A stretch of 41,537 bases of DNA from Bacilli bacterium (GTDB lineage: Bacteria > Bacillota_I > Bacilli_A > RF39 > UBA660), in assembly GCA_017442305.1 (NCBI GenBank), contig JAFRZY010000006.1, positions 1 through 41,537 of the forward strand. Direction: 5' to 3'. Under the pieces are notes generated by a model that searched no databases, was not told where the DNA came from, and was given only the letters and a program-made list of their open reading frames with translations. This document shows positions 34,280-41,537 of the stretch, piece after piece (positions within the stretch are counted from its first letter, which is position 1; each line of letters begins with the position of its first letter). Made by a program: the position numbers and the translations under genes.

Positions 34280-36493
34280 TCACCTACTACACTTTTTTAA
34301 AATTTCTGCAATATCACTTGCTACTTCATCATATAAATCAATTCTAAAATTTGTAATTCCTAGGTCCTTATAATAATCTAGTTTATTTAATAAATCAATG
34401 TTCTTAGAATGTAAAAGTTTACTTATACAAGTATTATTTATTATTGGATATAATTCTTTGTTATCCCCTTTAATAGCATATTTCTTTTGATTATGACAAA
34501 CAGAACAAGCTTTATCAGTATTAACAAATTTGTTTAATAAACAATATTTCATAACCATTAATTCTGGTCGACCATATACTAATAATTCTAAATTAGATGA
34601 ATTGTTAATATCAATTAAATCATCATCTTTTATTTCTACAGATAAACCAATTTTGTTGACACTCAAATTTTTTAATAATTCTATTGATTCTTTATTAGTA
34701 ACATTTAAGTATATATCGCTTACTACATTATTAGTTTTAGAGTATTTGTAAACTGCTCCTATATCACTTGCTAATATATTTTCATTATTCAATTCCATTA
34801 ATTTGTTACTTACTCGATTAGTTTTAAAGAAAACATTTGGACCTTTATATTTTTGGTATAATTTATAATCTTCAGTATAAATAATAACATCTTTATCTAA
34901 TAAATATTGTAATTGAGATTCATTTCTAACTAAGAAACTAAAATGATTAGTTATTAATTGACTATTTCCTGAAAATTCATTGTTTTTTACAATTACTTCC
35001 CTTTTACTATTTTCTCTTTTATGAATTAATTCTTTGGTTAGTTGTTGCCTTAAATTATTTATTTCCTTTATTGGAATAAATACATCACTATCCAACTCTA
35101 TATTAGCTATATTTAATATAAATGGTGTATTACCTAATTTATTTAATTTTTCTATTACATCTGTTTTAGTAGTTGGTCTGTTAATAGACTTCTCTAAGAC
35201 TATTGATTCTTTAACTATAGTATTTATATTATCACTTATCTTCACTATTAATGGCTTACCGACTTTTGCAATAACCGTAAAATCAACCTTTATTTTTTTT
35301 AAATTATAATTATTTAATTCTTTAATTAAATGACTATCCAAAGTTTTAAGAACCTTCCCTTTTTTATCTAAATCCACTTTGTTGTCTAAATATATAATTT
35401 CGCCTATTTCTCCTTTGCTAACCAACAAATCTTTTCGGTTGTAAATAAAATTGGCAATCATCCCTTCACCATTTGGAAGTCTTATTCCATCCCCTTGATG
35501 TATTGTATTAGTAAGCTTAATTTTTATTTTGGGCAAACACTCTAAAACAGTACCCAACTCAATTCCTTGATGATTAGGAGTTTTAGGATTTATTATATCT
35601 TTATTATTTTCGTTATTAATATATCCTTTAGTAAACTCCCGATTATATAAAACGGCTAAGTTATCTAGTTCTTCTTTTGTTAAAATCATTTCTTCATTAT
35701 TATAATACTTGTCAATAAGTTTACGATAAATAGCTGTAACGTATCCAACATACTCAGGGCTTTTCATTCTTCCTTCAATTTTTAAAGAATTCACATTGGA
35801 ATCAAGAATAGTACGCAAATTTTCAGTACTATTTAATTCTTTTAAACTAAGTAAATATTTTTCTTTTAAATCAATAACTTGATCATTTTCTAAAAGTTCG
35901 TAAGGCAACCTACAAAGGCCTGCGCATTCTCCACGATTTCCACTACGATTTAAAGCAAGTGAAGAAAACAAACATTCTCCAGAATATGATACACATAAAG
36001 CACCATGAATAAATACTTCTTTTTCAATATCGACATCTAAAGAATTTATTTCAGCAATAGATAGTTCACGCGCCATTACACAACGTGTAACACCCAAAGA
36101 TTTAAAAAATTCTAAACCTTCTTTATTATGATTATGAGCTTGAGTAGAGGCATGAATCTCTAAATTAGGATAGGTTTCTCTTACCAGCTTAATTAAACCA
36201 ATGTCTTGCATAATTAAGGCATCAACACCAAACTCATGAATTTGTTTTATATATTCCATAACTTCTGCTAATTCATTATTATAAACCAGGGTGTTAACAG
36301 TAATGTACACCTTTACACCATACAAATGACAATATTTAATTGCTTCTTCTATTTCATTTAAATCAAAATTACTTGCAAATTTACGAGCACCATAATTTTT
36401 ACCAGATAAATAAATGGCATCAGCACCATTATGTACTGCACTTTTAAGAGACTCCATATCACCAGCAGGTGACAACAACTCTACTTTTTTCAT
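34280..36493 (-). CDS. U32-family protein (RlhA-like, 23S rRNA hydroxylation)
   Basis: A 737-aa U32 family member. VELLSPAGDMESLKSAVHNGADAIYL is the hallmark N-terminus of the TIM-barrel-like U32 domain; the conserved cysteines are in HGALCVSYSGECLFSS and NRGECAGLCRLPYEL, which in this family hold an iron-sulfur cluster. The long C-terminal part fits the DUF3656-containing type, related to RlhA (C2501 hydroxylation of 23S rRNA) and to the tRNA hydroxylation proteins TrhP. Despite the name, RNA modification rather than proteolysis is the best-supported role. Another cysteine set (KACSVCHNQKKY) lies near the C-terminus. First gene of the four-gene operon, directly upstream of copy F's 3' neighbour region. 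Confidence 0.9.
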   Translation of the reverse strand: MKKVELLSPAGDMESLKSAVHNGADAIYLSGKNYGARKFASNFDLNEIEEAIKYCHLYGVKVYITVNTLVYNNELAEVMEYIKQIHEFGVDALIMQDIGLIKLVRETYPNLEIHASTQAHNHNKEGLEFFKSLGVTRCVMARELSIAEINSLDVDIEKEVFIHGALCVSYSGECLFSSLALNRSGNRGECAGLCRLPYELLENDQVIDLKEKYLLSLKELNSTENLRTILDSNVNSLKIEGRMKSPEYVGYVTAIYRKLIDKYYNNEEMILTKEELDNLAVLYNREFTKGYINNENNKDIINPKTPNHQGIELGTVLECLPKIKIKLTNTIHQGDGIRLPNGEGMIANFIYNRKDLLVSKGEIGEIIYLDNKVDLDKKGKVLKTLDSHLIKELNNYNLKKIKVDFTVIAKVGKPLIVKISDNINTIVKESIVLEKSINRPTTKTDVIEKLNKLGNTPFILNIANIELDSDVFIPIKEINNLRQQLTKELIHKRENSKREVIVKNNEFSGNSQLITNHFSFLVRNESQLQYLLDKDVIIYTEDYKLYQKYKGPNVFFKTNRVSNKLMELNNENILASDIGAVYKYSKTNNVVSDIYLNVTNKESIELLKNLSVNKIGLSVEIKDDDLIDINNSSNLELLVYGRPELMVMKYCLLNKFVNTDKACSVCHNQKKYAIKGDNKELYPIINNTCISKLLHSKNIDLLNKLDYYKDLGITNFRIDLYDEVASDIAEILKKCSR

Positions 36494-36524
36494 AAGCTCA
36501 CTTCCTAAAGGTATTATATCAAAT

Positions 36525-36549
36525 AAAAAAAGAGAGTTAAACTCTCTTT
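36525..36549 (-). terminator. Terminator of surface copy F
   Basis: AAAGAGAGT (36529-36537) pairs with ACTCTCTTT (36541-36549), 3-nt loop, then T run on the minus strand. It overlaps the stop codon. Confidence 0.85.
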
Positions 36550-38614
36550 AGTTAACAACTATTTCATATGGACTATCAATTGTTCCTTTGCCAGTAAACT
36601 TAACATCCGCTTTTAAATTAATTACGGGACGAACCCCCAATTCCTGAGAGTCACCTTCAGAATAAATACCAAAACCACCGCCAAACCAATTTACATCAAA
36701 AGTATAAAACGGTGATGATGCAGAATTAAGATACATGTTAGAAGAAAAAAATTCTGATGAAACAATACCTCCCGCAAAAAGGATTTCTTTTGTTGTTAAT
36801 AAACCTATAGGCTTATTTAAAAGTCCATTACCAAAGTTTTCACTCATAGTATATTTATTATTTTTTGATGAACATTTGAATGATTTCATAGCAGCATCAA
36901 CAGTAACATAATCACTACCATATCCAACAGAATTATCATAACAGAAAATGTTATCCGTTATATATTTTCCATATTCTTTTTCTAGAGTATTGCTGTACCA
37001 ATCTTCCAAAGTTGTTTTTATAACACTATCTTGTTTATTACCATTAGCATCTCTACTTGCGTACCAATACGAAGATACAGCACCATAAAAAGAATTGGTA
37101 ATAGCCACATTATGACCAACTCCGTTTTCAAAAGCTTTTATACCATCATATACTAAACGAATCGTTCCATCGCCATTAATACGCACTATTCGCCAATACA
37201 TATCAGAAGACTCTATCTGTTTTGAAGTTGTACCATCTAGATATTCCCAACAACTAGTAGAATAACCCTTACTTGCAATCGCATCTTCACAGGCTTCTAA
37301 TGTATCAAAATGACCGGAATCATATTGCCATTCTTCATAAGAAGAACATTGACCAGATGGATAACCAATTCTTTCCAAATCTGCTTCGCATTCGGCTAAA
37401 GATTCAAAACCAGATGCTCCAGTACAATTATCGCCATTTGCATCGCAAGCATCATACCCATAATAAATTTCAGGCCATTCATAAGAATATGTATATTTGC
37501 TAACATAACTCGAATATTCATCAGTCATTGCTTCTGTATGATTACCAAATTTCACATAATTATTTGTTGGTGCTCCTCTAAAGTAATAGCTCGTACCTAA
37601 ATCATCTTCGGCTTTATATAGGGATTTTTCATTTGGAGAAGTTATGGAATCTGCAAGTCTTATATAACCTACCTCATTAACAACAGAATCGATACTTTCC
37701 GCTTCCCGATAATCATAATTGCCAATCAATCTTCCCCAATTTACAATTTCATAAATATAACCTCCACTATAATTAGCATCATTACTATTAAGAGTGTATT
37801 TGCCGCATACCTTTGTTCCGTTTCGACATTCATTAGGATTAGCTTGTATTATTTCTCCGCTTAATGTATATTTTCCGGTTTCTTTATCATATTTAAATTC
37901 AGTACCATAATATACATTGGAATTAATGAAATCAACTGTACCAACACCTATTACTCTATGATCAAATTCGGGATTATCCATTTCAGTAATGGCACTTAAT
38001 CCTCCGTAATTTGAAAGTATACTATAAGCTAATGTGCCTTCTTTATATGGATTTATTATTCCTTGGCCTATTGTTACGCTAATTTTTGCTCTATATGTTT
38101 TGTTTTGCTCACTTATTGGGGCATTTTCATCTATCCATATCCTTAAATTATAAGTCTTGGTCGCTTCAGTTTCACCTTTTGAAGCTAATGTACCAAATAG
38201 TATTCTATTAGATTCATATGCTCCACTTATTGTTGGTTCTACGTTACCTCCATCATTTAGTAATTTTATTTCATCATTTAAAGCTACTTTAATAGCACTT
38301 GCTTTGATTGTATTAGACGAATCTCCGATTGATTCCAAATTTACTTGATAATCTACACTTGTACTACAGTTATTTGTTACTGTAAACTCGTAGGGCGTTA
38401 ACTTCATTCCATCTTCATCACTTAGCGGAAATTGATTAGTTAATTCAATATCATTTTTCTCACCAGTTAATGATATATCTAAACATCCTGATGAGATTAC
38501 ATTTTGATTAGTTTGTGTTTTTGTTACTAACCAGTATGCATATGTTACTCCGATTATTACTAGGAGTACTGCTACTATACTTGTTACTGTGATTACTATC
38601 TTTTTATTTCTCAT
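36548..38614 (-). CDS. Phase-variable surface protein, family copy F (longest)
   Basis: A 688-aa member, start at the ATG at 38614 (MRNKK). It has the shared N-terminus, the NPYKEGTLAYSILSNYGG join, and the extra 80-residue module shared with E (DKETGKYTLSG, ECRNGTKVCGKYTL, YIYEIVNWG). After FRGAPTNNYVKFG the variable region is the longest in the family and contains repeated cysteine-pair units: YDACDANGDNC, FESLAECEADLERIG...QC and FDTLEACEDAIASKG...SCW. The C-terminal domain runs from YWRIVRINGDGTIR to RPVINLKADVKFTG. It lies between the U32 operon and an ORF6N remnant. Its promoter has the longest G tract and an 18-nt spacer, so weaker expression than copy E is predicted. Confidence 0.85.
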   Translation of the reverse strand: MRNKKIVITVTSIVAVLLVIIGVTYAYWLVTKTQTNQNVISSGCLDISLTGEKNDIELTNQFPLSDEDGMKLTPYEFTVTNNCSTSVDYQVNLESIGDSSNTIKASAIKVALNDEIKLLNDGGNVEPTISGAYESNRILFGTLASKGETEATKTYNLRIWIDENAPISEQNKTYRAKISVTIGQGIINPYKEGTLAYSILSNYGGLSAITEMDNPEFDHRVIGVGTVDFINSNVYYGTEFKYDKETGKYTLSGEIIQANPNECRNGTKVCGKYTLNSNDANYSGGYIYEIVNWGRLIGNYDYREAESIDSVVNEVGYIRLADSITSPNEKSLYKAEDDLGTSYYFRGAPTNNYVKFGNHTEAMTDEYSSYVSKYTYSYEWPEIYYGYDACDANGDNCTGASGFESLAECEADLERIGYPSGQCSSYEEWQYDSGHFDTLEACEDAIASKGYSTSCWEYLDGTTSKQIESSDMYWRIVRINGDGTIRLVYDGIKAFENGVGHNVAITNSFYGAVSSYWYASRDANGNKQDSVIKTTLEDWYSNTLEKEYGKYITDNIFCYDNSVGYGSDYVTVDAAMKSFKCSSKNNKYTMSENFGNGLLNKPIGLLTTKEILFAGGIVSSEFFSSNMYLNSASSPFYTFDVNWFGGGFGIYSEGDSQELGVRPVINLKADVKFTGKGTIDSPYEIVVN

Positions 38615-38644
38615 ATACTATCCTACTTTCTATTATCTAGGATT

Positions 38645-38684
38645 AGTATAATATACCCCCCCCCCGCCTGTCAACTGTGGATAG
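38645..38684 (-). promoter_or_regulatory. Phase-variable promoter of copy F (G10 in the spacer)
   Basis: CTATCCACA (38684-38676, one mismatch to the DnaA box), TTGACA (38674-38669), 18-nt spacer with G10 (38665-38656), TATACT (38650-38645). Short-type leader as in A and E. Confidence 0.85.
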
Positions 38685-38701
38685 TTTAAATATCATGAAT
38701 T

Positions 38702-38798
38702 TTACAATTTAGCTATATCATACGCAAACATAACTTGTTTGCCTCTAATTTCATAAATCTTGTTTTCTATTTTATTAATTGTTTGTAATTCATCCATA
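38702..38798 (-). pseudogene. Frameshifted, truncated ORF6N-domain gene start
   Basis: GGGGAGG followed by an ATG at 38798 encodes MDELQTINKIEN; after one extra A in an A run the +1 frame continues KIYEIRGKQVMFAYDIAKL and stops at 38702. Together this is the beginning of an ORF6N domain (phage antirepressor/KilA-N type, IENKIYEIRG.QVM...DLA.LY). Everything beyond is missing and the copy F promoter begins 18 nt later. So a mobile-element gene has been broken and the surface cassette abuts the breakpoint. Confidence 0.7.
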
Positions 38799-38853
38799 AA
38801 AGCCTCCCCTATTCTTATATTGCTGAAAAAACATCTAATTTCTTTTTTCAATC

Positions 38854-38882
38854 AAAAAAGCTTGAATATATTCAAGCTTTTT
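38854..38882 (-). terminator. Terminator of the ABC exporter genes
   Basis: AAAGCTTGAA (38857-38866) pairs with TTCAAGCTTT (38871-38880), then a T run on the minus strand. Confidence 0.85.
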
Positions 38883-40683
38883 ACTCACAGGCATTTTCAA
38901 ACTGCGAATTATAAAGTTCAGCATAAAACCCATTTTTTTCGAGTAAAGTTTTATGATTTCCCTGTTCTATAATATTACCATCTTTAAGCACTAAAATTAA
39001 ATCAGCGTTTTTAATAGTTGAAAGTCGATGGGCAATAATAAATGAAGTTCTTCCTTTAGTTAATTTATCCATAGCTTCTTGAACTAATATTTCAGTTCTT
39101 GTATCAACGTTAGAAGTTGCTTCATCAAGAATTAAAAATGGCGTATTTAAAACCATACATCTTGCAATAGTTAGAAGTTGCTTTTGGCCGGCAGATAAAC
39201 TATCAACATCATTTAATATAGTGTCATACCCTTTTGGTAACGTTCTAATAAAATGATCTAAACCAACTACTTTACAAGCATTAATTATTTCATCATCAGT
39301 TACACTATCTTGATTATAACGAATATTTTCCTTTATACTTCCTTCAAACAACCAAGTATCTTGTAAAACCATAGTAAACAAATTATGAATATTATCACGA
39401 GTTAATTCTTTAGTCGATATTCCATCAATTAAAATATCACCACTATCAATTTCATAAAAGCGCATTAATAAGTTTACTATAGTGGTTTTACCAGCACCGG
39501 TTGGTCCAACTATAGCAACTTTTTCTCCGGCTTTTATTTTAGAACTAAATCCCTTAATTATTTCTTTATCTTTTGTATAACCAAATTTAATATTTTTAAA
39601 TTCTATATTACCTTTAACTGAAGCTTTATTTAAAATTATTTTTTTATTACTCTCATCAGCCATTTCAGGCGCTTCTAAGAATTCAAAAACACGCTCTGAT
39701 GCTGCAGCAGTTGATTGTAATTCATTTAGACATTGTGCAATGTTAGTAAGTGGTTGACTAAATAATCTGATATAAATCATAAACGCTACAATTACCCCAA
39801 ATGATATTACATTATTCATTGTTAGAAGCGCTCCTACAACACATACTGCTACATAGCCAAAATTCCCGATAAAGCCCATTAATGGTGGCATTAATCCAGA
39901 ATAGAATTGACTTTTTTTTCCATTTATAAACAATCTCTCATTTATTAAATCAAATTCTTCGTCTACTTCCTTTTTAGCATTATACACCTTAACTACATTA
40001 TGACCAGAATAAACTTCTTCTATATGGCCATTCATGTTCCCAATTTCTTTTTGCAAATTGCTAAAATATTTTTGACTGCGACTTAATATTGTTGCCATTA
40101 AAACAAAACCAATTATTGTAGAAACAATAGCTGTTATAGCAAGTATCCAGTTGGTATAAAACATCATAAATAACGAACCTAAAAACATCGTTATTGAACT
40201 AACAAGACTACCAATACTATCATTTAAAGTTTGACCTATAGTATCAACGTCATTAGTAACTCTTGAAAGAATATCCCCTATTGTGGTTTTGTCAAAATAC
40301 GCTAGAGGTAATTTATTTATTTTTATCGAAATTTCTCTTCGCATATTTTTTGAAAATTTATTTGTTACTATTGCCATTATTAATCCTTGAATATAATTAA
40401 ATATTAAGCTAGCAGCATAAAAACATATTAATACTATTCCTATTGATTTAATTTTATCTGTATCTATACCAGTCAATAACCCTTTTGTTATTACATTGGT
40501 CATATCTTTTAATTTATCTGGACCAATTATTGCTAAAATACTAGAAATCATTGATAAAATAAGAGCAATAATTATTAAACTAACATATGATTTATTATAT
40601 TTAAGTAGTTTTTGTATTGCCACTTTAAAATCTTTGGGTTTTTCTTCATTAGAAACAGCATTTTTTCTTTTATTTTTCTTCAT
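38881..40683 (-). CDS. ABC exporter half-transporter, catalytically normal subunit
   Basis: A 600-aa type IV ABC exporter (MsbA/LmrD-like): an N-terminal membrane domain with six helices (about residues 35-320), then an ATPase domain with Walker A GPTGAGKTT, Q-loop VLQDTW, signature LSAGQKQL (Ala replaces the first Gly of LSGGQ), Walker B FLILDEATS with the catalytic Glu, and H-loop IAHRLST. The start is the ATG at 40683 after AGGAGG; the longer frame to 40704 would overlap the upstream gene. It begins 1 nt after the stop of the partner subunit. Substrate unknown: drugs, lipids or peptides are usual for this group. Confidence 0.92.
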   Translation of the reverse strand: MKKNKRKNAVSNEEKPKDFKVAIQKLLKYNKSYVSLIIIALILSMISSILAIIGPDKLKDMTNVITKGLLTGIDTDKIKSIGIVLICFYAASLIFNYIQGLIMAIVTNKFSKNMRREISIKINKLPLAYFDKTTIGDILSRVTNDVDTIGQTLNDSIGSLVSSITMFLGSLFMMFYTNWILAITAIVSTIIGFVLMATILSRSQKYFSNLQKEIGNMNGHIEEVYSGHNVVKVYNAKKEVDEEFDLINERLFINGKKSQFYSGLMPPLMGFIGNFGYVAVCVVGALLTMNNVISFGVIVAFMIYIRLFSQPLTNIAQCLNELQSTAAASERVFEFLEAPEMADESNKKIILNKASVKGNIEFKNIKFGYTKDKEIIKGFSSKIKAGEKVAIVGPTGAGKTTIVNLLMRFYEIDSGDILIDGISTKELTRDNIHNLFTMVLQDTWLFEGSIKENIRYNQDSVTDDEIINACKVVGLDHFIRTLPKGYDTILNDVDSLSAGQKQLLTIARCMVLNTPFLILDEATSNVDTRTEILVQEAMDKLTKGRTSFIIAHRLSTIKNADLILVLKDGNIIEQGNHKTLLEKNGFYAELYNSQFENACE

Positions 40684-40684
40684 C

Positions 40685-41537
40685 TTATATTGCCTCCTTT
40701 CCAAACTGTGATGAAACTATTTCTTGATAAACTCGACAGTTTTTAAGAAGTTCTTCATGAGTACCAATACCAACACATTTACCACTATCCAAAACAACTA
40801 TTTTATCGGCATCTTTAATAGTACCTATTCTTTGGGCAACAATAAATTTTGTAGCATCTTTTGTATATTTATTTAATTCTTTTCTTAAATTATAATCCGT
40901 TTTATAATCTAATGCTGAAAAAGCATCATCAAAAATATAGATTTCCGGTTCCCTCGCTATAGCTCTTGCAATAGAAAGCCTTTGTTTTTGCCCTCCAGAA
41001 ATATTAGTACCACTTTGAGCAATTTCACTATTATATTTTTCTGGCATATTTAAAACAAAGTCTTCTCCTTGAGCAATTTTTATTGCTTCTTTTATTTTCT
41101 TTAATGCAGGTTTACCTTTTTTACTAACACCAAATGAAATATTTTCTTTAATACTTCCTTTAAATAAAATTGCTTTTTGCGATACATAACCTATTTTATT
41201 ATTCAAATATTCAAGATTCATTTCTCTAACGTTAACCCCATCAATTAGCACTTCACCATCAGTCGCATCATAAAAACGTGGTATTAAGTTAATAAGAGTG
41301 GATTTGCCTGAACCAGTTGTCCCAATAAACGCAACTGTTTCCCCTTGATTAGCTTTAAAACTGATATCTTTTAAAATATAATCTTCAGCATCAGGATATT
41401 TAAATGAAACATTTTTAAATTCTACTACGCCTTTTAACTTAGTTGTATCACTAGCAATTTGTCCATCTTTTATCATCGGTTCTGTTTCTAATACTTCATT
41501 AATTCTTTTTGCTGAAACACTAGCCCTAGGATAAATT
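40685..41537 (-). CDS. ABC exporter half-transporter, degenerate-site subunit (5' end outside window)
   Basis: The C-terminal ATPase domain and the end of the membrane domain of a second half-transporter; the frame is open to the window edge (IYPRASVSAKRINEVLETEP precedes the first in-window Met). Walker A is GTTGSGKST and the signature ISGGQKQR is intact, but Walker B reads IYIFDDAFSALD, with Asp in place of the catalytic Glu, and the H-loop is VAQRIGT, with Gln in place of His. These are the changes seen in the degenerate-site partner of heterodimeric exporters such as TM287/288 and LmrCD. So this gene and the next encode one asymmetric heterodimer, made from coupled genes. Confidence 0.92.
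   Translation of the reverse strand, partial: IYPRASVSAKRINEVLETEPMIKDGQIASDTTKLKGVVEFKNVSFKYPDAEDYILKDISFKANQGETVAFIGTTGSGKSTLINLIPRFYDATDGEVLIDGVNVREMNLEYLNNKIGYVSQKAILFKGSIKENISFGVSKKGKPALKKIKEAIKIAQGEDFVLNMPEKYNSEIAQSGTNISGGQKQRLSIARAIAREPEIYIFDDAFSALDYKTDYNLRKELNKYTKDATKFIVAQRIGTIKDADKIVVLDSGKCVGIGTHEELLKNCRVYQEIVSSQFGKEAI

Noticed and set aside
7257-38614. Sortase or S-layer anchoring of the surface family
   Set aside because: No LPXTG-like motif, C-terminal hydrophobic tail or SLH repeats at the ends of any complete copy.
469-38684. Replication origin, suggested by repeated DnaA-box-like sites
   Set aside because: The sites occur singly, many kilobases apart, each locked to a promoter; there is no cluster, no dnaA/dnaN and no AT-rich unwinding array.
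1-41537. Mycoplasma-type genetic code (UGA as Trp)
   Set aside because: Several genes end in UGA at the expected length (U32 gene, HExxH-DUF3883 gene, SDR gene) and tryptophan is written as TGG.
1-41537. CRISPR arrays, tRNA or rRNA genes
   Set aside because: No spaced direct repeats of CRISPR type and no tRNA- or rRNA-like sequence were noticed on either strand.

Overview
This is an AT-rich, gene-dense chromosomal window from a Gram-positive of the class Bacilli. UGA is used as a stop, so the mycoplasma code does not apply. The evidence for Bacilli is: ybxB(rsmC)-rpoB-rpoC in Bacillus order, der ... spoIVA ... HU in Bacillus order, the sporulation genes spoIVA and spoVIF, a YmfF/YmfH-type M16 peptidase pair, YsxC (engB), YnbB and strong AGGAGG-type ribosome binding sites. 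An uncultured gut Bacilli lineage near the Mollicutes/RF39/Erysipelotrichales side is my best guess, but the exact lineage is inference. Almost everything is on the minus strand; rpsD, one XRE regulator and a 98-aa protein are on plus.

Layout from the left: start of surface gene copy A (cut by the window edge); an unknown 224-aa protein; a small-RNA locus; rpsD with a structured leader; two M16 peptidases; a dGTPase-like HD protein; a transglutaminase-like protein; surface copy B; rpoC, rpoB, rsmC; surface copy C; a membrane protein; HU; surface copy D; spoIVA; surface copy E; a second copy of the small RNA; spoVIF; a divergent pair of XRE regulators; der; a type IV pilin-like protein; engB; a 98-aa protein; a four-gene operon (U32 protease, HExxH-DUF3883 protein, SDR, YnbB); surface copy F; an ORF6N gene remnant; and a heterodimeric ABC exporter cut by the right edge.

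The main discovery is a dispersed family of large surface proteins (545-688 aa, six copies A-F in 41.5 kb). Each is a monocistronic cassette placed between unrelated housekeeping genes. All share a SipW-type hydrophobic N-terminus, a TasA/camelysin-like first domain with two conserved cysteines, a hypervariable middle, and a C-type-lectin-like C-terminus. All six share one promoter design: TTGACA, then a spacer containing a pure G tract, then TATACT. The tract is 8, 8, 8, 8, 9 and 10 bases in copies A, B, C, D, E and F, giving spacers of 16, 16, 16, 16, 17 and 18 nt. This is the expected signature of slipped-strand, promoter-based phase variation, so the cell probably displays a randomly switching combination of these proteins.

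A DnaA-box-like sequence (TTATNCACA) ends one base upstream of every -35. Copies B, C and D also have a longer leader holding a second promoter without a G tract, whose -35 sits in a perfect 19-bp palindromic operator. Family members therefore fall into two regulatory classes.

Other points of note: RpoB carries Lys and Asp at the positions of E. coli Gln513 and His526, which predicts natural rifampicin resistance; a 642-aa protein joins an ImmA/IrrE-like HExxH peptidase to a DUF3883 nuclease-like domain; two homologous small RNAs show compensatory base changes; and several cassette junctions preserve traces of how they formed (a duplicated terminator around copy E, a broken ORF6N gene beside copy F, spoIVA-HU synteny interrupted by copy D).
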